From JBKBII01 sp046299415 (lineage in GTDB: Bacteria > Pseudomonadota > Gammaproteobacteria > Ectothiorhodospirales > Ectothiorhodospiraceae), in assembly GCA_046299415.1 (NCBI GenBank), contig JBKBII010000004.1:196626-260625 (forward strand): 64,000 nt of DNA. The letters are read 5' to 3'. The notes beneath the pieces are model-generated. The model searched no databases, had not been told where the DNA came from, and was given only the letters and a program-made list of their open reading frames with translations. Positions 53,027 to 60,741 of this stretch are shown here, in pieces (the stretch's first letter is position 1; each line of letters starts with the position of its first letter). Both the position numbers and the translations under genes were made by a program.

Positions 53027-55555
53027 ATGAGTGAGCCGTTTTTCCCTGATCTTCAGGCCGCGGTGCTTGACGCGATGACGCAACGCAATCGAGCTGCGCT
53101 GGAGTCCGCGACGCTTCGTTTTCAAGTGGCCATTCAGGCGATGGGCAGGGTTACGCCTGTGGGGGCGTCACGTGTCGCCGTGTTCGAATCCTTGCTGGCA
53201 GTGTTTGATGCGCAGATTCACGGAAGCGCTGATGCCGCAACGCAGGCGACGGTGGCACTCGTCGGAGCGATCAAGGCATTGCCTTCGGTGGATCCAGCCG
53301 AGGTTGACGAAGGTGGTTGGCTGGAGCCTTCTCTGGCGCTGAATGTGGCGAGGCACTTGCGGGCCGCGTCACCTTCCGCAGCGCGTCGTTTGCTGGCGCA
53401 GGCAAAGGCGCATCCGGAATGTTTGTTTCAATTGGGCGCTTGGCAATTGGCCGATCAGATCGGGGACGCGGCGGCGAGGACGTTCCAGCGCTGGATTGAG
53501 CGCTATCGTCAGACGCCCGAGGCGCTGGGGAATTTGGCGATCGCACAGATCCTCAACGGCCAATTCGACGCGGCGATCGACGCCGCTCAAGCGGGATTGC
53601 GGATTGCTCCGCGGCAGCCGGTGCTCGAGTTTTTGCGAGCGGACGCGCTGCTCAAGGCCGGTCGATTCGACGAAGCGGAGGTCGCGTGCAAAGACGCGCA
53701 GGCGGCGGGCTTTCAAGATGTGGCGCGGTTACGTGAATTCTCGATGTCGCTCGCAGCAGGCCGCGGCGATGAGGCTGAGGCAGAAACGCAAGCTTGGGCA
53801 CTGTTTTTCGACCGCGAGACAGCGATTGAATTGGTCGCATCGGCGTTGACGCGGTTGGCGGGCTTGCGGGTCATTCGCCAACCACCTGACGATCGTTCGT
53901 GGGACACGATGCTCGATCATTGGGATCAGCATCCAGCCGTGACGCCGGGTTATTTTCTGGCGCGAGCGCGCTTCGCCAGTCAGAAACGGCGCAGTGCAAC
54001 GCAGGCGTTGGCGTACCTCGATCGTGCGATTGAACTGGCAGCCTTGCGAGGTCAGTGGTTGCCGGATGAAGTTTGGATTCAGCGATTCGACGCCGCGCGG
54101 AAGATTGCCGACTGGGGCCAGTATGAACGCGACGTTCAGCGCTCTGCAGAAGCTTTCCGGCGCTTGGCGAAGAGCACCGACCACTCTGCTCAGGCGAGAG
54201 GGATCCACGGTGATGCTCGCGTGTTCACGGCGTTGGGACACCCTTGGCTGGGCGCTCAGGACCTGTTGGCCCTCGCGAGGCAGCAGTCGGCGGGTGTCAA
54301 GGGCGCCTGGCCGCGGCCGCAGCAAGGCGTCGAGGGCGACCGGGGAGTCAACGGGGCCAGCGGCGGCGCGCCGCGGGCGATTGCACGCGATATCGACGTG
54401 AGTCCGGGGGCGCTGTTGCCTGATACCGCGCGGTCCAAGCGGTTGCGCGTTGGTTTTTTCTCCGGCGCCTTGAGGCAGCATGCGACGGGTTATCTGTTGG
54501 CGCCGGTGTTCGAGCAGTTGCAGCGCGTCGCGCCGGATGTGCACTGGAGCGTGTTCGATTTTGGGCCTGAAGGCACGCATGATCCAGTGCGGGAACGTCT
54601 GCGCCGTGCCGTCGATCAATGGGTCTGTTGTGCCGGCGACGACGATGCCGCCATCGTCGAGCGCATTCGTGAGGCCTCGCTGGATGTTTTGGTTGATCTC
54701 GACGGGTGGGCGAACGAGGTTCGGCCGGAGGTTTTGGCGAGTCGACCCGCACCCATTCAGGTGATGTATCTCGGTTTTCCCGGAAGTGTGGCTGCGCCGT
54801 GGATCGATGCCCTGATTGCGGATCATGTCGTGCTGCCGCCCGAGCTGCGAGAACACGTCGCCGAATCGGTGCTGTACCTACCGGAGACTTACTTTCCGCT
54901 CGACCGGAATGAAGCGATCATGCTTGATGCGGTCGCGCGCGAGCGATTGCGGGCGTCTCTTGGTTTCACTGCGCAGGACGTGGTTCTGGCCAGTTTCAAC
55001 GCGGTGTACAAATGGTCGCCGGAGGGTTTCGAGGACTGGCTGCGGATCATGGCTGCGGTGCCTGAGAGCCGATTGTGGCTGGGTTTGCCGTCCGAAAAGA
55101 GCGAAGCCGCCGCCGTTCGCGAGACATTGACCGCGCGTTGCGCCGCAGCGGGGCTGGCGTCTGAGCGCCTGATCTTCGCGGAACGGGCGGATCGACGGGC
55201 GCATCTCGAGCGTCTCGTAGCGGCGGATCTATTGCTCGACTCGTCGCCCTATGGTGGGCACACTACGACGGTGGATGGCGCGCTGGCAGGCGTGCCGACT
55301 CTAACCAGGCTGGGGGCCACTTGGCCGGGTCGGGTGGCGGCGGCGCTGATGCAGGCGCTTGGTCTCGACACGTTAGTGACGGCCGATCGCGACGAATTCG
55401 TCGCCCGTGGTATTGCGCTAGGTGCGGATCGCACGGGCTTGATCGAACTGCGTGAGACCCTGCGGCACAACTTGCGGCAGAGACCTGTCGGCGATATCGA
55501 ACGCTTCACACGCGATTTCGCATCGTTGCTGCGTCAAGTGGCTGAAGTGAGCTGA
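53027..55555 (+). CDS. O-GlcNAc-transferase-like glycosyltransferase (GT41) with TPR-like repeats
   Basis: An 842-residue cytoplasmic protein. The N-terminal half (to about 440) is helical and TPR-like (TPEALGNLAIAQILNGQFDAAIDAAQAGLRIAP). The C-terminal half is a GT41 domain close in pattern to eukaryotic OGT: LRVGFFSGALRQHATGYLL (with the catalytic-site His), LDVLVDLDGWANEVRPEVLASRPAPIQVMYLGFPGSVAAPWIDALIAD, LASFNAVYKWSPEGFEDWLRIMAAVPESRLWL (UDP-binding Lys) and LLLDSSPYGGHTTTVDGALAGVPTLTRLGATWPGRVAAALM (His-Thr-Thr UDP site). Such enzymes transfer a sugar, often GlcNAc, to protein Ser/Thr. The bacterial substrate is unknown. ATG 53027 was chosen; the frame is open 102 codons upstream. A glycine/arginine-rich insert (about 425-460) precedes the catalytic part. 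Confidence 0.92.
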   Translation: MSEPFFPDLQAAVLDAMTQRNRAALESATLRFQVAIQAMGRVTPVGASRVAVFESLLAVFDAQIHGSADAATQATVALVGAIKALPSVDPAEVDEGGWLEPSLALNVARHLRAASPSAARRLLAQAKAHPECLFQLGAWQLADQIGDAAARTFQRWIERYRQTPEALGNLAIAQILNGQFDAAIDAAQAGLRIAPRQPVLEFLRADALLKAGRFDEAEVACKDAQAAGFQDVARLREFSMSLAAGRGDEAEAETQAWALFFDRETAIELVASALTRLAGLRVIRQPPDDRSWDTMLDHWDQHPAVTPGYFLARARFASQKRRSATQALAYLDRAIELAALRGQWLPDEVWIQRFDAARKIADWGQYERDVQRSAEAFRRLAKSTDHSAQARGIHGDARVFTALGHPWLGAQDLLALARQQSAGVKGAWPRPQQGVEGDRGVNGASGGAPRAIARDIDVSPGALLPDTARSKRLRVGFFSGALRQHATGYLLAPVFEQLQRVAPDVHWSVFDFGPEGTHDPVRERLRRAVDQWVCCAGDDDAAIVERIREASLDVLVDLDGWANEVRPEVLASRPAPIQVMYLGFPGSVAAPWIDALIADHVVLPPELREHVAESVLYLPETYFPLDRNEAIMLDAVARERLRASLGFTAQDVVLASFNAVYKWSPEGFEDWLRIMAAVPESRLWLGLPSEKSEAAAVRETLTARCAAAGLASERLIFAERADRRAHLERLVAADLLLDSSPYGGHTTTVDGALAGVPTLTRLGATWPGRVAAALMQALGLDTLVTADRDEFVARGIALGADRTGLIELRETLRHNLRQRPVGDIERFTRDFASLLRQVAEVS

Positions 55556-55957
55556 GCGATGCCGCGGCGCGTCGTTCGATGAATGCGCCTGCGCGTTACG
55601 GTTGAGTGAGACGCCGAGCGGGCGACGCGTGCGGGCGGATGTGCTGGGCTCCCGTCTCTGGTGTCTGGTGAGCGCACAGCGCCCCAACGATCGCGGAGTC
55701 AGGCGACTGCGGAGATTACGAGGCTCCGGTCGTTCGTCGGTGTGTTCCGGCGCGGATTTCGAACCGACCAGACTTTCTGGCAGTGGCGGGTCCGCGTGCA
55801 CCAGCGCAGGCGGTGTACGTCGAGGTGTGAACCGCGCCGGTCTCTCGATTAACTCACGGTGCCCCTCGCTGAAGTCATCTCGCCCCCGACTCATCGCTAC
55901 CCAGGGCCGGCAGTGGCCCCGGGTTAGCGGTTACTCAGGGTCAGCAAATGCCCAGAA
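55556..55957. other. Convergent intergenic stretch
   Basis: About 400 bases between the ends of the GT41 and GT-C-like genes. No gene is supported. Near 55897-55980 a loosely repeated motif (T-A/C-C-x-C-A/G-G-G-G-x-C-x-G/T-C) appears three times, too degenerate to classify. No clean terminator is seen. Confidence 0.4.
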
Positions 55958-57970
55958 TCAACAGTCACCGAGGGTCATCGTGTCAGAGTAGTGAAGCTGG
56001 CCGTCGGGCGCCTCATACCTGACGTAAAACTCGCCGAGCTCGAAGCCGCCCGGAATGTGCAATTGACCGGCCGCGGGCAGGGGCAGGCGACCCACGTTGG
56101 CGCCGACAACGACATAGCGTGCTTCATCGGAAGGACCGAATCGCCAGCGGATCGAACGACCCGCATGGCAGGCGGAGACGGTGATCTCGGCAAACTCGGC
56201 GAGTCGCAAACGCCAGTCGTTGATGCGGGCGGCGAGACCCGGCGCATCGTGGCGCATGCATCCGCAGTCGGCGTCGTAGTGCCACACCGCTTTGAGGATC
56301 GGACAATCGTCGGGGTGAATTTGATCGGCTGGTGCGTCGGCTGATGTCGGCGCAGAACGCGGCGAGGTCGGGCAATTGGCCGTGAGTCTCGCCAAATCGA
56401 TTTCATCGAGAATCAAACGTGGGCCGACGGGGCTTGGGTGTGCGGCGCGGATCGGTAGGCCGAAGAGGTCTCCTGGGTGCTCTGCCGCTGGCGCCTGGAT
56501 TGTCCGGTCGCGTAAATATGACAGTGGGCGCAAGTGATCCCAAAACGCCAAAGCAACCTTATCGCTGGGCCAAAAGATGGTCGAGGTGTCGGCCGTGAAA
56601 AAGAATTTAAGCTGTTGCTCTTGCTCAATTACCTGATGTTGGACCTCAGCGCGGGTGCTGAGGTACTGGGGAACGAACAATCCACACACGACGAGTGCCG
56701 CGAGCACCGCGATACCCGATCGATGTCGATACAGTGGGTCTGCGAGCCCCGCTGGGTTAGGCCCCGGGTGTGCCGGCCCCGGGTCTGCGATCCGTGGATC
56801 GCGGTGGTCCGCCGGAGCGCATCGACCCGCCCATCGCTGACTGAGGGGCGCCAGAATGAAAACCCACAAAGCGAACACGCCAACGACCCAAGGGACCGTC
56901 AAGTAGCGATCGGCTGTGTGAATGCCGGGCCAGACCAGTAGGGGTAACAACGGGCCGATGCTCAAGCCGGCGATGACGACAGACCAGAGCAGGCGAGCGC
57001 GATGGCGCCGCAGCCACGAACCTTCGAGCTTGGGGTGCGTGAAACGCGTCACGGCTAAGGCGATGCCGATCAGTGCGATCAGGGTCAGCAACAGAGCAGG
57101 GGAGCCGACGAGGCCAAGCGGCAACCAGAGGGCGAACTCGAGCGCTGCAGCAGCGAGCGTGGCAAGCTGAGGCTCCGCAGCGTAGCCGCCGACCTCGCCA
57201 CTCAGCATCCACGTTCGCCAGACCATGTACAGGGCCACGATGGCGCCAAACAGGGCAGCGATTCGCCAGCGCGTTGAGGGTCCTACGCCTGCTGCCAGCC
57301 ATGGTGCGATTAGCGCAAGTGGTAGAAAGACTTCTTTCGACATCGCGGCCAAGGCAAACGCGAGGGCGCCAGCGCCAATCCAGTAATTGGCCTGTCGGCG
57401 CCTGTCGCGCCGCGCGGCGATGCCAGCCTGGCGCAGAGCGTGGATGGCGCCGAGAGCGAAAAGCAAACCTTCGAGGTAATGTCGCGCCATCAACTGCTGG
57501 CCCAGGTAGACCATCGGCGCGCCGAGCAGCAATACGATCGCTGCAAGAACGGACAGCAGCCACGCCACACTCGGGGGTATGTTGCCCTCAAAATGTGGGC
57601 GCACCAGGGCGGCGAACAGAACGCCGATCACGGCGATCGTGAGCACTTGCCGTGCGTAGGCGAGAGCAGGGTCCAGCCCTGTCAGAGCCACGTCGAGGGC
57701 GAAACTCAGTGACAGAAGCGGAGTGAAATTGACGGTTGAAACCGTTTGCCACGCGGTCGGGGAGAACAGCAGCTCGAATATCGAAAACTCATGCACGCTC
57801 AGCAGATGGGTCGGATCATCCCATCGCCACCAACCTTGCCCCAGCGGTCGGTGCAACAACAGAGCGGTGAGCAGCATGACCAGTGCCGTGGGCGCAATCG
57901 AGCGCAACATCGGTGACGAGGCCAGTGGTATGGATGTTGATGGCTGGATGGTAGTGCGCGGTAAGGTCAT
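55958..57970 (-). CDS. Polytopic membrane protein, GT-C glycosyltransferase-like
   Basis: A 670-residue protein with roughly ten hydrophobic helices over residues 20-440 and a soluble C-terminal domain of about 230 residues containing six cysteines. Early in the first periplasmic loop, WWRWDDPTHLL offers the acidic pair expected of lipid-linked-sugar GT-C enzymes. FTPLLSLSFALDVALTGLDPALAYARQVL and the loop MARHYLEGLLFALGAIHAL fit that class. A proline/glycine-rich insert (about 390-415) separates two helices. With the GT2 and SMR-like genes upstream on this strand it could be the final transferase of a three-component system; that is inference. Confidence 0.7.
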   Translation of the reverse strand: MTLPRTTIQPSTSIPLASSPMLRSIAPTALVMLLTALLLHRPLGQGWWRWDDPTHLLSVHEFSIFELLFSPTAWQTVSTVNFTPLLSLSFALDVALTGLDPALAYARQVLTIAVIGVLFAALVRPHFEGNIPPSVAWLLSVLAAIVLLLGAPMVYLGQQLMARHYLEGLLFALGAIHALRQAGIAARRDRRRQANYWIGAGALAFALAAMSKEVFLPLALIAPWLAAGVGPSTRWRIAALFGAIVALYMVWRTWMLSGEVGGYAAEPQLATLAAAALEFALWLPLGLVGSPALLLTLIALIGIALAVTRFTHPKLEGSWLRRHRARLLWSVVIAGLSIGPLLPLLVWPGIHTADRYLTVPWVVGVFALWVFILAPLSQRWAGRCAPADHRDPRIADPGPAHPGPNPAGLADPLYRHRSGIAVLAALVVCGLFVPQYLSTRAEVQHQVIEQEQQLKFFFTADTSTIFWPSDKVALAFWDHLRPLSYLRDRTIQAPAAEHPGDLFGLPIRAAHPSPVGPRLILDEIDLARLTANCPTSPRSAPTSADAPADQIHPDDCPILKAVWHYDADCGCMRHDAPGLAARINDWRLRLAEFAEITVSACHAGRSIRWRFGPSDEARYVVVGANVGRLPLPAAGQLHIPGGFELGEFYVRYEAPDGQLHYSDTMTLGDC

Positions 57971-58211
57971 GGCTCGCGTCTATGGTGTGGCGGAGTGTGG
58001 CCGGTCGCGACCGATCCCGGCATGAGTCGGTCCGGGTTGCGTCGGCGGACCTGGTGACTTGCCTCGTGCTCGTGACGATGCAGCAGTGAAGCGCTCTTTG
58101 ACTCGCGCTGGGCCACGGCCTGACGCGGCTCTGTTGCCCTTGACTGCGGCCTGACGCGGCGGATCCCGTGACGCATATCTCGTGATGCAGAGAGACGTCT
58201 GGATGACGGCC

Positions 58212-58601
58212 TCAGGTGCCGCTGCGCTCAAACAGCATGGGGCTCCCGATCAGTAAGACGCCAGCAGCGACCAGTATGACGCCGGCGATCTGGATCGGCG
58301 TCAGTGCTTCGTCGAACAGCCAATGCCCGAGCGCGAGCACGAAAACGACCGATAGACCGGTGTAGGCTCCATATAACGCAGAAATCTCATGGTGGCGCAG
58401 CACGAACAGGTAGTAGAAAAAAATGCCTCCGTACAACGCAAGCGCCGCGCCGATGCCGGGCCACATCGTCAACAGCATGTCCTGATAACTGAGATCAGCC
58501 CGTGAGGTGGCCCATTTCAGCAGGCCGTGGGCGGTTGCAAGCATCGCGGCGAGCAGGGTGGCGTTGAGCAGGAGACTACGGATGGATCCGGTGTCGAGCA
58601 C
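58212..58601 (-). CDS. SMR/EamA-like four-helix membrane protein, probable flippase
   Basis: A 129-residue protein with four helices in the small-multidrug-resistance fold: LLLNATLLAAMLATAHGLLKWA, MLLTMWPGIGAALALYGGIFFYYLFVL, ISALYGAYTGLSVVFVLALGHWLFDEALTPIQIAGVILVAAGVLLIG. The ALYGAYTGLSVVFVLALGHWLFDEALTPIQIAG block resembles ArnE/ArnF and related flippases rather than drug exporters. A GTG start lies two bases after the stop of the GT2 gene, with AAGGA eight bases ahead, so the two are coupled. A role in flipping the lipid-linked sugar made by the GT2 enzyme is likely from context. Confidence 0.82.
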   Translation of the reverse strand: MLDTGSIRSLLLNATLLAAMLATAHGLLKWATSRADLSYQDMLLTMWPGIGAALALYGGIFFYYLFVLRHHEISALYGAYTGLSVVFVLALGHWLFDEALTPIQIAGVILVAAGVLLIGSPMLFERSGT

Positions 58602-58603
58602 GG

Positions 58604-60034
58604 TTAGCGGTCCTTGATCGGGGGTGCAGTATGGCTGGGCCGGCTCGGCCCATCGGAGTTGAGGCCCGCGCCGCGCGGCAGAGCCCCCGTGCGATCGCTA
58701 TCGTCGTTGGCGTCAACGGTTGCAGCCGGCTTCGCTTCCTTATGGTCGTCGGACATGGCGTCGCGTTCGGTCGGTGGCTGCGAAGGGTCGACGGCCGAGC
58801 GACAGCCGATGAATGGAGATTGTGAAGGGCGTTGCACGTCGATGTTGTGCGCGACATAAGGAGGCCGCCCTTTGACCTGCTCGTAGATTCGCGCGACGTA
58901 GAGGCCGAGAAGCCCGAGGCTGAGCATCAACGCACTGCCGAGCATCAGGAGCAGAATGATGACCGTGGTAAAACCTTCGACGGCGGTGCCCGTGGCTTTG
59001 TCGTACAGCGCCTTGGCCAGGACTGCGAGGCTGCTGATGAACACGAGTGCACCGAGCACACTGACCCAATGCAGAGGCGCCGAGGAGAATGAGGTGATCG
59101 ACCTGGTGGCGTAGCGCAGCAACGAGATGAAGCCCCAACGCGTGGCGCGCGCGGTGTCTTGCGGCACGTCGAATGGGATCGTGGCGCTGGGGTAGGCCAT
59201 CCAGCCGACGATGCCACGAAAAAAGCGGTCGCGTTCTGGCAAGGCGCAGTAGGCCTCGGCGACGCTGATGTCGAGCAGCTTGAAATCGCTCGCTTGACTC
59301 AGATCGAGTCCGACCAGGTTGCGAAACAGCCTGTAAAACCCGCGTGCCACGCTGCGTCGGATGAGCGATTCGGATTGGCGGCATTGTTTGCAGGCGTCGA
59401 CCACGGCGGCACCCCCGCGCCAGAGTTCGAGCATCGGGGCGATAAGCTCTGGGGGATGCTGGAGGTCGGAGTCCATGACGATGATCGCGTCAACGACTGC
59501 CCGGGCGCAGTGATTGGGCGGTTCAACCGTCGAGTCTTGTCGGCTCGACGGCCGCTCGGGTGAGTCGCCGGGTTGAACGGCTCGCGGGACGTCGTTCGCC
59601 GCGCGCTCGCCCACCGCATCGAAGTCGGCCACCTCATCGTAATTTGAACCGCGGTGCCGAAGTGCTGGCGCGTTGTTTGCCTCTGACGTGTCATTTCGCG
59701 TCACGCTCGTTGAGTGCCCCAGCCTTTCGCTGTGCGGGCGGCTTCGTGGGTGACTCACGAAGTGGTCGAGACCCGCGAGAATGGCAGCCTCTTTACCAAA
59801 GTTTCGCGTCAACGATAGTGACGTCAAGCGTGGCTCGCGGGACTGCAATGATGCGAGCACATTCGCCGAGTTGTCGGTTGAGCCATCGTCGACGATCAGC
59901 ATCCGCCACGACACGTTCGCCATTCCGTTCAGAACATCGAAGACAACCTTCAGATGTGCAGCGAGATGCTCGCCCTCGTTGTAGACGGGGATGACGATTC
60001 CGATGGTGTCGGTGTTGAGCTTGGTAGGTCGCAT
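58604..60034 (-). CDS. GT2 polyprenyl-phosphate glycosyltransferase (GtrB/DPM-like) with in-frame insertion
   Basis: A 476-residue membrane-attached enzyme that should load a sugar onto undecaprenyl phosphate. The GT2 parts are clear: IGIVIPVYNEGEHL (11-), MLIVDDGSTDNS, LSLTRNFGKEAAILAGLDH (to 91), IIVMDSDLQHPPELI (184-), SDFKLLD, LPERDRFFRGIVGWM, then two C-terminal helices. Between AGLDH and VDAIIVMDSD the family has about three residues; here about 88 hydrophilic residues (92-179) intervene. About 70 disordered residues also follow the second helix. Start ATG 60034 fits the family; a TTG at 60124 is in frame. Confidence 0.9.
   Translation of the reverse strand: MRPTKLNTDTIGIVIPVYNEGEHLAAHLKVVFDVLNGMANVSWRMLIVDDGSTDNSANVLASLQSREPRLTSLSLTRNFGKEAAILAGLDHFVSHPRSRPHSERLGHSTSVTRNDTSEANNAPALRHRGSNYDEVADFDAVGERAANDVPRAVQPGDSPERPSSRQDSTVEPPNHCARAVVDAIIVMDSDLQHPPELIAPMLELWRGGAAVVDACKQCRQSESLIRRSVARGFYRLFRNLVGLDLSQASDFKLLDISVAEAYCALPERDRFFRGIVGWMAYPSATIPFDVPQDTARATRWGFISLLRYATRSITSFSSAPLHWVSVLGALVFISSLAVLAKALYDKATGTAVEGFTTVIILLLMLGSALMLSLGLLGLYVARIYEQVKGRPPYVAHNIDVQRPSQSPFIGCRSAVDPSQPPTERDAMSDDHKEAKPAATVDANDDSDRTGALPRGAGLNSDGPSRPSHTAPPIKDR
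59521..59578. repeat. Nested inverted repeat inside the GT2 insertion
   Basis: Outer arms GTTCAACC (59521-59528) and GGTTGAAC (59571-59578), eight perfect pairs. Inner arms CCGTCGAG (59527-59534) and CTCGACGG (59544-59551), also eight perfect pairs with a nine-base loop. The element lies within the DNA that encodes the extra 88 residues. Confidence 0.7.
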
Positions 60035-60741
60035 TTGCGGCGCGCAAGTGGCGGTGAGAGCGAGGATGACGCGGTTTTCGTGTAGCCGTTTCGCAGCATT
60101 GTAACGACGTATGGACCGCTCCAATGACTGGAGCCGCCTCAGGCTCGGAATCCCCGGGTGTGGTTCGACAGTAGATCAAAGGCGCTTGCTGTGCCGCTAT
60201 CAGGGCCGCTACCTGGCCCCGCCTACCCGGCGCTGACCTGCGTCGGCGCTACACAGGCCCACGGAATCTTTCATCGGTATTTCTTGCGACGCCCAGGGCA
60301 CCACCTCGCGACGCCTGGGAGTCTCTCGAGAGCGCGTGGCGGCGTTGGTGGCGACGATTGTCAGCGCCGTCGGTACCCGGCCAGTGAAGTGGCGCCCCCT
60401 CCGTGGAGCGCCGACCCCGGAAGGCGATGCGAACGCGACAGTGCCCGTAAAGCCCGTTTCGACTCAGCGGGCCGAGATAGACCGGAGGCAACACGCGCCA
60501 GCGCGCGTCCCGGTAGCTTGCTCGCGTGACCAGCGGCTGAGCGGGGCGTGGAATGCTCCAGGCCGCCGCTGCGGCCATAACTCATCTCAGTGTCCGATGT
60601 CCGTCTTTCGCCTGAGCGTTTCCCGGTCGTCGCCCGTGGCGATCCTCCGTTCGCCACGACATCAAGCTGGGACCATTGTCGGGCCGTGACATCAAACCGA
60701 GCGAAATGTCTGAGAGAGCGGATCGATGCGATCGCCTCGAC
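60035..60741. other. Gap between the GT2 gene and the lipoprotein gene
   Basis: About 700 bases. Frames on both strands are arginine-rich without ribosome sites. No RNA gene, repeat or clear terminator is seen. Confidence 0.45.
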
